A stretch of DNA of 64,000 nt from Acanthosoma haemorrhoidale (lineage: Eukaryota > Arthropoda > Insecta > Hemiptera > Acanthosomatidae), in NCBI GenBank assembly GCA_930367205.1, contig OV884011.1:169023226-169087225 (forward strand), written 5' to 3'. Each line of letters starts with the position of its first letter. Position 1 is the first letter of the stretch. The position numbers were made by a program, and so were the translations under genes. The notes below the pieces were generated by a model. The model did not search any database and had not been told where the DNA came from. It saw only the letters and a program-made list of their open reading frames with translations. Of this stretch, positions 47,918-60,038 are shown one piece after another.

Positions 47918-48510
47918 ATATGGTTGACGGACTTGTTGACGACCTGGACAAGGAAGACCGAGAAGCTCTTGACAATGATCCGTCAGCCCGCTGAGCTGAC
48001 AGCGATAGTGGAAACTTCTCAGCACCGAATAAGCGGGGAAAATATAAGGGCAAGAATATTTATTGCTTGAAAATATACATACCTTAGACAACCACTTAAA
48101 AATACTGAACAGTCTGTTCAGTTAATAATAAGTCTTCTTTCAGGTAGAATGCCGGGAAGCGAAGGATTACTGGTGAAGGAGGGGTTTTCACTCATTTTCA
48201 TGGGGGAGGATGAGTGTATAATTAGGTCCCAGCAAACCGACAAGTTTCCTTCCCTGCCGGATGGTAATGTTCTCTCCCGGGATCACAGATTGAAGAGGTA
48301 GAGGTCGGAGACAGATTTAGAATACCTGGAGTACAAGACGAAGATATCCATCCCTCCTTAAATGAGCCTAAGAGGTGAGAGCATAAAAAATTAGCAAGAA
48401 GAACAAGAACTACGTATGTGTAAGAAGGTTGACGAACTAGGCAAGGAAGACCAAGAAGCTCTTGACAATGGTCCATCAGTCTGCTGAGCTGACAGCGATG
48501 CTCCTGGAAA
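47918..48510 (+). repeat. Short direct repeat pair around a GC-richer unassigned segment
   Basis: About 75 bp at 47926-48005 and 48427-48500 are alike: GTTGACGA-CT-G-CAAGGAAGACC, GAAGCTCTTGACAATG, and GCTGAGCTGACAGCGAT. The roughly 420 bp between them are GC-richer than the surroundings and in part open on the + strand (GEDECIIRSQQTDKFPSLPD), with stops. It looks like a decayed retroelement, perhaps between or within terminal repeats, but I could not identify it. Confidence 0.5.
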
Positions 48511-48994
48511 GCTTAAAAGATAAACCTAGTATAGTCAGTAAGCATCATTGGAAATAAATATTAAGAACCTTTTTTTCATGAACAAAGACGGTTACACAGT
48601 ATAAACCAAGGTCCACAACAATCACCGGAATTCTCCCACCACAGGCTCCCCATAACCCATGAGTCCGGCTCACGGGGAAACCCTGCATGAGACATTGTTC
48701 TTTGAAAGGGGGGAGTTATTGTGAGTTCTCGTACAATAAATTTTACAGATTTTATTTACTTATTTTATTTATTTAATCGTACAAATTTTATTTACAGATT
48801 CTAGTTGATAACCCTATGGCATGAAAAATATTCCCAACTGCATAAAACATTACTGTCATTAATTAATTTGAATTTTAAGAAAACACGTATTTTTCTAACA
48901 TAACGAGTAGTGTATAAAAATAACCACAAGTGATGGTATAGCTCAGAAGACTGTTTTATAAATTAGTCAGGCATCAACCACAGGTGCAGGTATA

Positions 48995-49104
48995 CACAGG
49001 TGGTCTGAAAAGTTTCCGACCTCAACATGAAGATGATAATAAAATAAATAAAAGCTAGTGAAATAAAAGCTTTGTTAGGTCGGAAACTTTTCAGACCACC
49101 CTCG
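48995..49104. mobile_element. 110-bp mariner-type MITE with TA flanks
   Basis: A perfect 24-bp inverted repeat, beginning GGTGGTCTGAAAAGTTTCCG at 48999-49022 with its complement at 49077-49100, extends with mismatches to CACA/CGAG at the outer ends. TA lies directly outside on both sides (48993-48994, 49105-49106). The end sequence and TA target fit Tc1/mariner elements. The interior is about 54 bp of A-rich noncoding DNA. Confidence 0.82.
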
Positions 49105-50089
49105 TAAGTGTGTTGGCTCATGGTTATGCCATTCTTATATGTTGTCTTCTTATTGTAAAATTTTCCATCATTATAAGTAATCTGTTTTGGTATGAACTAT
49201 TTTATTTCGAAAACCCCAATTGGCAAAAAATACATGTTCAGGGATATGCTAAACTATCCTAATCAGAACAGAAGTCGACTGAAAAAATGGAGTAACAGAG
49301 AGTGGTTCACTCTACATCTTTTAAAAATGTCTTTTTCTCTCTCCTGAACGAAAAAAAAAAAAATGATTTATTTATTTATTAGTGAGACAAGTGTGAGCAG
49401 TCGAATTCTGCAATGGAAAGAAAGTTATCAGCAGTTCAGAATAACACCATGACATGAATGGTTTGAAGTTTTGTTTTTAAGATGTGGCTGCAAAAGAAAT
49501 AGACAGAAAGCTCAGCAAGTGTTATTTTTTAAATCTTCCGTTTACATTTGCAGAAATTTTATGATCAAATACTTCCTATTTCCCTAATAGTGATAATTTT
49601 TAATTGTATTATTTCTTTTTCATTTTTCAATCATCTAAAATTTGTATTAATCATTTTTCTATTCATCCTGGTTAGTTTTATTATATCATACGATTATAAG
49701 TAAATATTTTTTTAATTATTTTATGTCTTGTGGCTGGCTAACTGTATTAAAAAATACATTTGTCACAATGAAAAGCTAAAATTCTATCAATTTTTCTGAG
49801 TAGATCCACACAAGCCCAAGACTTTTGTGGATGTTGGAAAGTTGAGAGGTGGACCATGGTTTCAGTGTCGTAGATTACTAAGATGATATGATGATTGTTG
49901 ATATGCATTATGCGATATGAAGTTATAATTTGTTTCATATTGTGGAATAGATTTCTTTTATTGATAGATTGGTTTTACATGTTTTAATATTCTATTATGT
50001 CCTTTAAAAAAATATATGAATAAGCTCCAAGTTGGTAGCTAGCCATTTTGTAATTTTTTAAAATTTATTAATAAAAAAAATGAAAATTA

Positions 50090-50640
50090 AGCTAATAATT
50101 TATTAAATCTCATGAAGGACCTTGACAACCAAACATTTAAATGAAAGAAATAAAAATAAAATTTTAATACACATACAGTTTTTGAATTATTTACAAATTT
50201 TCTGTCAAATTGCCTTGCTCCATTTAAGTGTTGCGTTTTGTGACCCCAACGCTCCAAATAAAAAGTTGCCTCAATGGCCTCCTGTTGACTCTGCCAATAA
50301 GCCAATATGATGTGCGATGATACAAGGTAATACAAAGAAATAAGAGGTATGAGGTTATACGTAGAAATAAGAAATTCAAAGTGTAAGGACCTTCACATCA
50401 AATATGTTTGACCATCCACAAACTTGGAACAAATTCTTATCAACATCTCTCTTCCTAGAACAATTCCTAAAACTGGCAACCTCTCCTTTCAAGCATCTAT
50501 AAACAACTGCTTCACTCTAGTAACTATAAACTAGTTAACTCCCAGGGTTCCTCTTAGCTCTTCCAATCACTGACATAGTTTCTGCAGTTTCATTCACTTG
50601 TTTCAATTTAAACTTTTTATAATTTATTTTATATTATTTA
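50090..50640 (-). repeat. Interspersed repeat family B, copy 3
   Basis: Same orientation as the copy at 33980: GACCTTGACAACCAAACATT, AGGACCTTCACATCAAATAT, TTTCAAGCATCTATAAACAA, then CAATTTAAACTTTTTATAAT. More diverged and lacking the leading 150 bp. Another word of copy 2 (AAAATAACATTACAATAT) recurs at about 50709, beyond the end given here. Confidence 0.7.
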
Positions 50641-50760
50641 AAAATCAACTGAAAGTAATGAATCAATTTTCATATGATAAAATAATCCTTCTCTCAAATT
50701 ACTCCTTTAAAATAACATTACAATATGTAATTTTGGTTTATATTAAATACTTAATACATA

Positions 50761-51314
50761 TGTCAGGTCGTCTCAAGAGGGGCCTGGTTACCTTACCCCT
50801 AGTGATGGAGTGAGAGTTGAATAGGCTATGACCTGGACGACTGCTTGATGGCGGTCGGTATGTACCCCCACAGTGCACTATGTTTAGGAGAAAAGGAACA
50901 GGGTAGGTATTATAGGTAGTTTATGGGCCCTTGGAATGACCACGAAGTCACATTCGGTATCTAAGGGTAGGGGAAAACCGTCTGGATCCCAAAGGCAAGT
51001 GTGAACCGGAGAGAAGCAGACTGGATCGCTGGGGGAGACGCTACTAGGTACAGTTGCCTAGTACTTAGTACCAGGTACAGACCGTCGTCCGCATGGAAGA
51101 GATCTCTTCCAAGGATGTGCTTGAAGCGCTTTAGCAAGATGAAGGCAGAGAATCCCACTTGGAAGGTATGGATTCTGACAATGCCGGACTAAAACATAGC
51201 AAGGGTAGGATAGAAGTGTAGAGGCTTTCATAAATGAGAAAGCCAAATCTCGAAACATCAGTGCAGCTGCAAGTACCAGTCCAGAGGTGAGCCATGGCTT
51301 GAATGAATAGGCGG
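50761..51314 (+). mobile_element. LTR family A, 5' part, abutted by a Jockey-like element
   Basis: It begins TGTCAGGTCGTCTCAAGAGG and shares the family's ordered words (TGGAATGACCACGAA, GTCTGGATCCCAAAGGCAAG, GAACCGGAGAG, AATGCCGGACTAAAACATAG). It stops about 550 bp in, at AATAGGCGG, where the antisense poly(A) end of a Jockey-like element starts. The remaining LTR 3' part was not found beyond that element. Confidence 0.75.
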
Positions 51315-52460
51315 TTTTTTATTTCATAGCCCCTTTTAAATTATACAATTATAGATTCTCAGGTGAATTTATTTACAATTGTTTCATTGTATTTCCTGTA
51401 GCTTGGCTACATTTTGTACAAGCTATAATATATAAAATAATAATGATCTGAAATGTACAAAGTATAATGATGTACATTATACATGAATGGACTGAACTGA
51501 CTCTAATAAAGGTGATAGGGCTCACCTTTTTGATCTAACTTTCATACTAAATCTTAGCCTAATCTAATTTTTCCCCTACAGTCTATTGCCATCGATGCGG
51601 GAGGGGTGGTGGGGTCATAGTGTTAAAAACTGGGTTTGTGAGGTGCTGGAACAAGTCAAAAAACGTGACGTGTCTCCTGAGCTCACTTACGGACAGCACA
51701 CCAAACAACGGGTGCAGGTCGGCGTTCTCTAACCTCTCAAGAGAGGTATGTTGATCCACTTTTATCATGACCCCATTCTGGAATTATTGGAGACATTTGG
51801 CTGTATTGTCACTCAAGTGGGTAAATAGTGGGGACCCGTACAGCAGAGCTGGCCGGAGGACACATTTATAGATCATCAGTTTGAGATGCAGTGACAGGTT
51901 GGGTTAAGTTAGCAAGTGCAAAAGACCTGTGCCGTACCTTTTCTATTTTATTACTAAAATGAGTAGAGAAATGGAGATGCCTATCCATTTATATTTATAC
52001 CCAGATAGGACATTAAGAAAGCTGGTGAGTTCTCTTGCCCTCCTATACTATATGATTTTGGCAAAGCTTTTTCGCCCTTTTGGATGGAGAATACTGCGCA
52101 GTCTGTCTTCCCGGCGTTCACACTAATGTTCAACTTGCCCAGTCTGTCACTGATTACGTTACAAACTAACTTGGCCTGTGTAAGAGCTCTTTGCGCACTC
52201 GTGCTGCTGCTGTAAACCGCAATGTCGTCGGTGAAAGCGATTACAGTAGCTTTCTTATAATTTGTCCCAGAAATTTCAGAGGTGTACATGCTGAAAAGAA
52301 CCGAAGACAAAACAGCTCCTTCAGGAACTCCTCAAGTCCGAGAGAATAGGTCAGAGGCAATCATTCTCCCGTACCCTCACCGATCTGCCGTTCAAGAAGG
52401 AAACCAACTTCGTGTATAGCTGCTCTGGGCATTCCGAGTCGCAAAGCTGTTGGCACAGTA
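51315..52460 (-). mobile_element. 5'-truncated Jockey-like retrotransposon with RT and 3' end
   Basis: On the minus strand: RT block with SSVLFSMYTSEISG and the catalytic box region IAFTDDIAVYSSS (52310-52200; usual FADD changed to FTDD); then LSLHLKLMIYKCVLRPALLY near 51895; then the ORF2 end SLERLENADLHPLFGVLSVS and LTNPVFNTMTPPPLPHRW to a stop at 51583. A roughly 260-bp 3' UTR and an A-rich tail (GGCTATGAAATAAAAAA) follow down to 51315. The same ORF2 end and UTR occur three times at 61217-62706. Stops and frameshifts make it inactive. Confidence 0.85.
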
Positions 52461-54763
52461 TCCCGTGGGACACTGAGGGAATTCATCAATCAGTTACGCT
52501 AACCACTACACTACATTAGTGCTCTCATGTTATTTTTAACAAAGTATTCATGTAAACATAAAAATAAAACATCTTCAACACAGCAAAGCATTAAGTAATT
52601 GAGTTATGATTGGTAAATGTACAGAACTGGGATCATGCAAAATGTCTAGCTTAAGGCTACCCATGTCTTAAATGCATTTGTTATGACTCAATTTAAATGT
52701 ATGAGATTCGCAGCCTCATTCCAATATTTATAAATACTACTACAATCTCAATTTGTCTGTTGTAGTGAACGCTTCTTTTTTGTTTCGTGTTATATGTTCT
52801 GAATTGAACCTGGTATCGTTTGTCAGTTTTAGAATGATATATTCATACAAATATAGTGATTCAAACATTTTGCAATTCTGATACTCCTTTATTGTGCTAT
52901 ATTCGCTTTATATGTGCTTTATTTGCTATTATTTTACAATTCTACAGCTATGCCCATAATCATGTGATGATTTTGTAAAAACAGCAACTGCACTACATAA
53001 GGTAAATCTATGGCTTAGAAAAGAACGTCCTGCATTCAGTTTCTAGTTTTGTTCTTATGATAACGGAATGGATATAATATATAAATTATAATATAAAAGG
53101 ACACTAACAGAGCCTCATTTATCATGTAACTATTATTGTAAGCCACCTGCAATGTGTGTTGCTCAGCAATATAGTGCTCCTGATTCACATTGCTTAGAAC
53201 TATTTGATTTTATTACTCTGTTTAAACGCAGCTTTAGATTTTGTGGCGACTCCTTTGAGACAGGAAACACTCATGATCTCTCTACTTCAGCTTATTATGT
53301 ATTTAAACAATGTCCTGGGTATTTTCTAATTTGAGATATTACCCTTTGTTTATTATTATTTTTCCTCCTATGAGGTTTTATGCTAGCCAGAATTGTACGG
53401 ATTTATTTATTTGTACCTTATATAGGACGTACTTCCAAAAAAATGTTTTTTTTATCTATCTGTGAAATTACCTAGTTTATTTACGTCTTTCAAATATTTC
53501 AGTGGTCTCAGGCTGTTTTGATGAAATAGGTCCAGTTATGGCTAGTTAGGCCATATAAATGGATAAACGACATCTCATATATAAAGCGAAGAAATCAAAT
53601 TGGCTTACAGGGATCCGAACCTAGTATTTATCATGAAGTGACCATTGCTAACAGTTACACCGATTATAATCACGATGGAATCGGTTAATTTTCACACAGT
53701 AGATTCATTCATTGCGTGATTGAATTATATCCCCTCTTCTTACATCCAGTAACGAATGTGTTAACAGAAAAATAACCATTATGATAAATAATTGAATGCC
53801 ATCTGTTATCCTGAGAGCTCGCCCTTGTTCCTATGATCCTAAGCTATCACTAACGTCTCTTGATTAGTGATAATACTGTTCCCAGTAATTGGTAGCGGCA
53901 CTTCCTAATGTTTACGGAAATCCGGGATGCTACAAGGTAGCAACGCTGCTGATACGACAGTTAATGGGGGTTATTTAATTTAGATCTTATTTTTAAAAAA
54001 CAGTTGGCTATTTGTCATTTATTTCGGAAAATTATCTCATATATGGTATGCTTATATTAGTTGTTATCTCTCTGAAAAAAATGACCTACTTTCGATTGTT
54101 TGTCTGCCTATAATAGCCGTCCTAAAAAATTTGATTTGTTAAAAGTTTATTGCATGAATCCAGAATTGTGGTTCTGTATAAATATTGGTTATGACGCAAT
54201 GGATAAACGAAGTATGATAACTTATCATCAATATAGTCATTTTCTCATTCATCATCTTTTAAGAAGTGGGTAGCTCTCTCTAAAATTCAAGCTTTCTCAA
54301 TTAACTTCTTAGTAGCTATTTGCGATCTAGACCCTGATATTTTTTCAGCGATTGAATCAAAATTAAAGACGGTAAGGAAAAAAAAAAAGTATTTAATGAT
54401 TTTCCAAAATAATAAGTATCGAAAGCCACAAAACCTCCTACATTTCTTCATATATATATGTATGTACGTGTTTTTATGTGTATGTATGTATATTAAAAAA
54501 AAATACATTTTAATCCATTATTGTTATAAAAATATTTCAGATCGTTATTAAAAAAATAAAATAAATGCCTCATTTTGTTTACTTAATTTATAACTGTGTC
54601 TTGGTTCACAGCCAGCGAATTTGATGTAAATATGATAAAATGTCATGTCTAACATGAAGGTATGGGACACACCTCCCCTATACTCTTGAAGATATGTTAT
54701 TGTTATAAATTTAGAAGATCTCTACTTCAACCGAATGTCACCAGTTACATTTTACCATTTAGG
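52461..54763. other. Intergenic, no gene seen; SINE-like pieces
   Basis: On the minus strand, TAGTGTAGTGGTTAGCGTAA at about 52487-52525 is a tRNA A-box-like sequence, and GGTTCGGATCC at about 53611-53621 is a B-box-like one preceded by a weak A box. Both look like SINE relics. The rest is A+T-rich without a supported exon. A 60-codon open frame at 53152-53334 has no recognisable features. Confidence 0.4.
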
Positions 54764-54880
54764 TGAAGAAAGCCCTTGTATCAGGGGGTGTAGAAAGCCC
54801 TTGTATCAGGGGGTGTAGAAAGCCCTTGTATCAGGGGGTGTGTAAAGCCCTTGTATCAGGGGGTGTGTAAAGTTTTTGTA
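54764..54880 (+). repeat. 25-bp minisatellite, about 4.7 copies
   Basis: The unit AAGCCCTTGTATCAGGGGGT plus GTAGA recurs exactly every 25 bp (starts of AGCCC at 54771, 54796, 54821, 54846; a mutated fifth at 54871). The first three copies are identical; the last two carry GTGTA in place of GTAGA. Confidence 0.95.
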
Positions 54881-55779
54881 TTATGTTCTAATGCAGTGAA
54901 CGTAAGGAATTTTTAGGAGCGCGTAGTCTTACAACAAGTCTTAGAACATTTTATTGAAAAATCTGTGTAGTTTTGATGTTGATGATGCATACGTAAAATT
55001 GGGCTCTGTAGGCTGAGTAGAAGTTTCAGGGACAAGGGAAGTTTTGATTGTTGGCCCAGTAGATGCTTCAATAGTTTCAGCCGGTGACTGAGTATTTGTA
55101 GTTTCATTTTCGTATGTGGTTTCCAAGCCAGTATCTTATCAAATGCAAGTATTAAGTATTTAACTCAAGGTTGGCTGTCAAAATTTAAGGGAGAAGATTG
55201 ACCACGTCGAAGGGTCAAAGTCAAAACTTATGGAATACTAACTGGAAATCAATCAAATAATGAAACAAATGGTTAGGAGACTGATCAACTAGTTGATAAA
55301 ATAAGCGGTTGAATTAAAGAAAACAAAATAACTGGGGCGCTGATCCTATTAGTATCTTACTTTCAAATATTAAATCAATTAAAAAACAAAACAACCATGC
55401 ATCCGATATTTGTAACACGCACGTGGTAAACGCATTTGAGTTGCGGCGCCAGAGCTGCTATTCCATACGACGTCCGTGACTATCTTGCACAGCCCGCTAG
55501 ATACGCAAATGTCACTGCCACACGACAAGGTCAAGGAAGATCTACGTATCTTTATATGCCTTGCCTTCCTCTTGACATATTCGTATGAGATTGATAAAAA
55601 TGAGATGATATTATATTACTTTGTTTAAGGTAGAATTCTCGAAATGGAGATTAAGTCCTCTTGTGTCACCTTCATCCCTTATACTCTCCTCGAGTTTTGC
55701 TGTTCAATCGAACCATTCCAGTTGAATCTAAGACCACCTATAAAAGGCTTACACTAAACAAGTGACTCGTATCAGGTCC
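54881..55779. other. Intergenic, no gene assigned
   Basis: A Thr/Ser/Glu-rich open frame of about 60 codons lies on the minus strand at 55126-54941, without flanking signals. The stretch 55430-55560 is GC-richer but unassigned. Nothing else seen. Confidence 0.35.
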
Positions 55780-56280
55780 AAACGACGAGAAACATATGAA
55801 CCTACTTCTTCGCCTCATGGACAACCGTCCTAAATAACAATAGAAAACAAGAGATGACAAGATTTACACAAAGATAACCCAATCTAACTGGTACTATGGA
55901 ATAGATGTCTGGGGGAGTCTCAAGCCCTCCAATATTCTACGCATCCAGTCCCTGCATTCCAGAACCCTTCTTAAGTTACCTAATGATCCCTTATAAGTCA
56001 CCTCCCACTACTAAAACTTTTATTCCTCCCTCCCTAATCATTCTAATCCTAATCCCTATACTAATGCTCTATATTCCCATCTCATCCCTGATAACCCAGA
56101 CAGAGTTGGCCTCGCAATTTCCCTCTGTGGTGATCACCAAAGTTAAAAGTTAAGTGGTTTTGACTAAGGGGCCTTTTCCCCAAAAACAACAAGAATCTAT
56201 AAACTGAAAATCTAAGAACTGTTTAAAATACTATGTATTGATTGCATGTAATCATTTCAATAAAGAAAAATTAAACGTAG
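55780..56280 (+). pseudogene. Jockey-like ORF2 C-terminal fragment with 3' tail
   Basis: The + strand, across frameshifts and stops, reads YYGIDVWGSLKPSNILRIQS (the usual Y-G-I-x-L-W-G-x-x-K-x-S-N), then NPNPYTNALYSHLIPDNPDR near 56047-56106. These are hallmarks of the last part of Jockey-clade ORF2. The 3' tail (GGGGCCTTTTCCCCAAAAAC, CATTTCAATAAAGAAAAATT) resembles 7060-7165. Confidence 0.75.
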
Positions 56281-58439
56281 AACTCGTTTTGTTTTGGTCC
56301 CAATTACTACAAAAAACCGAAGGACCAGCAAAACGACAGTTATGTAATATTCCTTTTTAGCTAAAAATGTGTACTTCAGTCAAGGAAGGTCAACCCTTCC
56401 TTTGTATTTGTCCCTCTTTTACAACCGGCTAGCCCTAAACTACCTGCATCCAGCAACCCACATCCAAAACCCAAAACACTTCTCCTTAAACCTTCGTCAA
56501 GGAATGTTCTAGTGATGTAATTCATTAATATTTGTATATATACCAGTGTTTTGATTGTTATTCATAATAAAGTTTTCTAAAATACTATCCTCAAACAAAG
56601 ATTATTTAACTGACGAAAAGCACAGGGGCGGAAGGGAACCGTAGTGACTAGCTGGATGTTTCCGCGTAGGAATATTCCTTTATTCCTCCTGAATGCGGGA
56701 CATTCGTCCATGTAGGTAGAATTAACAGCTGTATTACACCACCAAAATTTTTGTTTTTAAAAGAATTTTAAAATGATTGTTGATTTACTAGTTAAGTTGC
56801 GGTATGATTCATTTATTAATGTGCTCACATATAATTTTAATCGTGCATCTTATTATTTTAGTGATTGACGATGAAAGCTTAGAACTGTCAAAAACATTTT
56901 TCTAAATAAAAACTACTTAGGAGAGACTGGAGAGATTAATTTAATTATTACCGTTTCTCATATTTTTATTCCTCAGTGGAGAAAATCAAAAAATCATCAG
57001 GAATCGAAGAGCTTTTATGTATAGTTTATTCTATATTATGCACATTCGTACAGTTTCTACTTTTTTGATTTTTCTAGTAGTTGTTCTAATAGTAGAACAA
57101 GGATATAGGTAAATTTACAGAATTGTTCATCGAACTGATCTTATACCACCAAGTAGCCTTACCTATTTAATAGCTTATTCTGTGATTTGTAGTCAAATAT
57201 AAATTTACTCGAATTTGAATTATGCGACACTTGGTATGAGTAGTTTCCAATCATGGGCAAGCATGCTGTGGAAGGAACACTTGTATATTTAGACTTTGTT
57301 TTATAACTTAATTTTTCCGTATTCCACCTTTTTCCTGGCCAGGAAAAGATACTGGAAATTCAAACAAGGTTCTATTTATTTTTAAAAACCTGTTTGATTT
57401 CACGGCCGCAATTATTATAAAACTACTGCACGCTACAAGGATTCCTTCATTTCCTAGGAAAGTACGCACGAGTCCCATGCCTCATCTGTCCACAGGAGCC
57501 TTGAAAGCATTCAATTAACATTCACTGCGTACTCTTCCTACGGGACCATGTGTTAGTGCTCTCCCACTCCTCCGATCTCTCTAGTGCAAATATACAAAGC
57601 GGAAACCGACGTACTTGGCGGAAGTAGGAACAAATTCCTCGAAATAATCGAAGATCCATCGATCTTTTTTAAAATGTTGTTGTGTAAAAACTCGAAAAAG
57701 AAACAAAGGTTCATTATTTAATATTATGGGTGTAACCTGTTTTCAATGGATTGATAAATATTGTGTGAATTCGCCCACTTATAAAAACAACATTCTCGCA
57801 ATAAAATAATACAGTTAGACCTCGTTTGATAAGTTTAGCAGTTATTAGTTGTAAGTTTTTTTTATTTCCGTTTTTCTACACTGGCTTAGTAGGACTTCCT
57901 ACTGGCGTCTAGCAACCGTATGAATTGGGCCCATGTTTAATGAAAACAAAATATAAAATATAAAAACTAGATCCGTGGATTTATTTAATGTATTGCCACA
58001 AGGTAGGCACTTGAAAGCAGTCAGAAAGATCGGGTTGTCAAGTTCTGACGTCCAGACATAATAATGCATCAAAAATTATTCAATTACTTTGTCAACAAAG
58101 ATAAGCAATTCCTGCTACTTATAGCATACATCACCTGAAGGCAGAATGTCACAATTTGCTCAGACGATCTAATACTGTCCACTAGGTTTCTAAATAGGAC
58201 CAAAAGGTGTTTTTAGAGCGGATTTCCTCAATTCAAATATGTCATTAGTTTTTGCTTAGCAGCTCAAAATTCTAAGATATAACATTTTAGTGAAATATAC
58301 TTTACACTATTTTAATTTAAATCCATGGATAAAATAAAAAAAACTAAACATGGAATTTTTATTATTATATTAAACAAATATTATTAAATACATAGATAGA
58401 GGGAAACGTCATCGATAAAACCAACTAGTCACTGAACAC
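56281..58439. other. Intergenic, no gene seen
   Basis: A+T-rich, with some GC-richer islands (56620-56710, 57460-57610) that carry no open frame I can interpret. No repeat family of this window was recognised here. Confidence 0.4.
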
Positions 58440-58910
58440 TTCAGAAGCCTCATTTCCGTGGCATTCTTAATGCAATTTTGTTTGTTGCAAAACAGTCCCT
58501 TTTTAAAGTCCAGTATTAATCTGTCATCATGTGCGTATCCCATCTTCCTCGGTAGCAGGCCTCTGATGTTTTAATATCCTGGTGAAATCCTTCACATTGT
58601 TCCTCACTGGTGTCTCCTAAATTTTCAGGAAAACGGTTTAAGTGTCTGTGTAAATAGTGCACCTATATAGTCATGTTACACCCAAGGGATTTGAAACTGT
58701 TGAGCATCTCGTTTACCAGTTCAACGTAGTTTTCAGCTTTGCGTTTGCCCAGAAAATTTCCGACAACTGCAGTTTGTTGCAAAAAAGTCCAGGGTTTTCG
58801 CTCAGCCTCATTCATCGAATTTACGAATGATCTTTAATAAGATGTTTTATTTGTCGGCCGTCAAATATTCCAGCTTGAATTTTTTCCGTACTCAACTGAG
58901 GTATCCCCCC
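58440..58910 (-). pseudogene. Broken copy of a transposon-associated arthropod gene family
   Basis: The minus strand reads EKIQAGIFDGRQIKHLIKD, then after a one-base frameshift FVNSMNEAERKPWTFLQQ, VVGNFLGKRKAENYVELVNE, CNMTI, a TAG stop, VHYLHRHLNRFPENLGDTSE, FHQDIKTSEACYRGRWDTHM, another stop (TAA), then WTLKRD and a final stop. I recall this pattern (HYLHSHL-x-FPENLG, FHQDI, GRWD-x-x-MMAD-x-CW-x-LKRD) as a repetitive, uncharacterised family in many arthropods, probably carried by mobile DNA. No catalytic function is known to me. Confidence 0.7.
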
Positions 58911-58934
58911 CCCCCTATATATGCAAAGCATGAT

Positions 58935-58980
58935 CTATTCTTATTAAGAGCTTTTAAAAACCACTCTTAATAAGAAACAA
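58935..58980. repeat. Short inverted repeat
   Basis: TTCTTATTAAGAG and CTCTTAATAAGAA face each other across about 13 bases. It could form a 13-bp hairpin; no promoter or terminator role can be argued in this context. Confidence 0.6.
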
Positions 58981-59107
58981 ACAAAAAACTTTATATGCAG
59001 TGGAGGAAAGATGATTTTCTCTCGTTCAACTAAGATGTCGTTTACTGGTCATTATTTAATATACGAGAACTACGGGAACTAACTAGACAGTAGACTGAGA
59101 ATAGGTC

Positions 59108-60033
59108 TGTCGGGTCGTCACGAGGGGGGTGCCTAGTTACCCTAGCCCTGGTGACGAAGTGAGGGTTGATTAGGCTCTGATCTGGACAATCGTTTCATGA
59201 CGGTCTTACAATCTGACTCCATTTTTGATAGCCATGTGCCCCGACAATGCACTATGTTCAGGAGAAGAGGTATAGGGTTGGTAGTGTAGGTAGTTTGTGT
59301 GGTCTTGGAATTACGACGAATTCCCACTCGGTATCTGAGGGTAGGCGAAATCCGTCCGGATCCCAAAGGCGAGTGTGAACCAGAGAGAGGTAGACTGAAT
59401 CGCCGTGGGGAACACTGCTTGGTAAGCTTGCAGGGTCACGACAACCGCTGTCCACTAGGAAGAGGACTCTCCCAAGGAGGTGCTAGATTTAGCGAGACGG
59501 AGGAAGAGATTCCCACTAGGGAGGTGTGGGGTCTGACAACGCCGGACTAAAACGTAGCGAGGTGAGGAGATAAATATGCAAAGGTTTTCATAATGAGGAA
59601 ATCAAGTTTGAGAGCATCAGAGCAGCCACGAGCCAGTCAGCTAGTTGTCAGGAGAATAATATACCGGACCAAACCTCCGGTCTTAAATACCCAGCTGGCC
59701 TCGTCAGTAGCCGATCAGCTTTGGTTTTATTGTACCCAATGCCAGTTGAGTATGTGGTTTTCTTTGTTCTCTGACAAAGAGATATGTCACCGATACGTGA
59801 CCCGGCTCTCTCGGTGGTTTGGGTCGCTTAGTACCTGCTACTGGTGGTAGCCGGTGCCCCAGCTCATATAACTAATTGGCTCACAGCTGCATGTTTATTT
59901 TTTATCCTATGATTTATAGGATTAACGATGATTTATATTTTGGTAATGTTATTTACATTTGTTTGAATTAATTTACAATATATATACAATAGAGTATAGG
60001 GTGATTTATCTTATGTAGTTAGCGGTCGCTACA
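59108..60033 (+). mobile_element. Solo LTR, family A, with 5-bp target duplication AGGTC
   Basis: Begins TGTCGGGTCGTCACGAGGGG and ends GCGGTCGCTACA. AGGTC flanks it on both sides (59103-59107 and 60034-60038). Length 926 bp, equal to the copy at 42363. The first 550 bp align well between copies, while the last 370 bp differ much more. It contains CTTAAATACCCAGCTGG at the place of the TATA-like CTTATATAGCCAGCTAG in the other copy. Confidence 0.88.
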
Positions 60034-60038
60034 AGGTC

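Noticed and set aside
53152..53334. 60-codon open frame
   Set aside because: No known motif, no splice or poly(A) context; cannot be told from chance.
54941..55126. Thr/Ser-rich minus-strand open frame (mucin-like)
   Set aside because: Short, ATG-started but with no signal peptide, splice partner or repeat structure.
59299..59550. 83-codon open frame
   Set aside because: Lies wholly inside a solo LTR; LTR copies at 42363 and 50761 do not conserve the frame.
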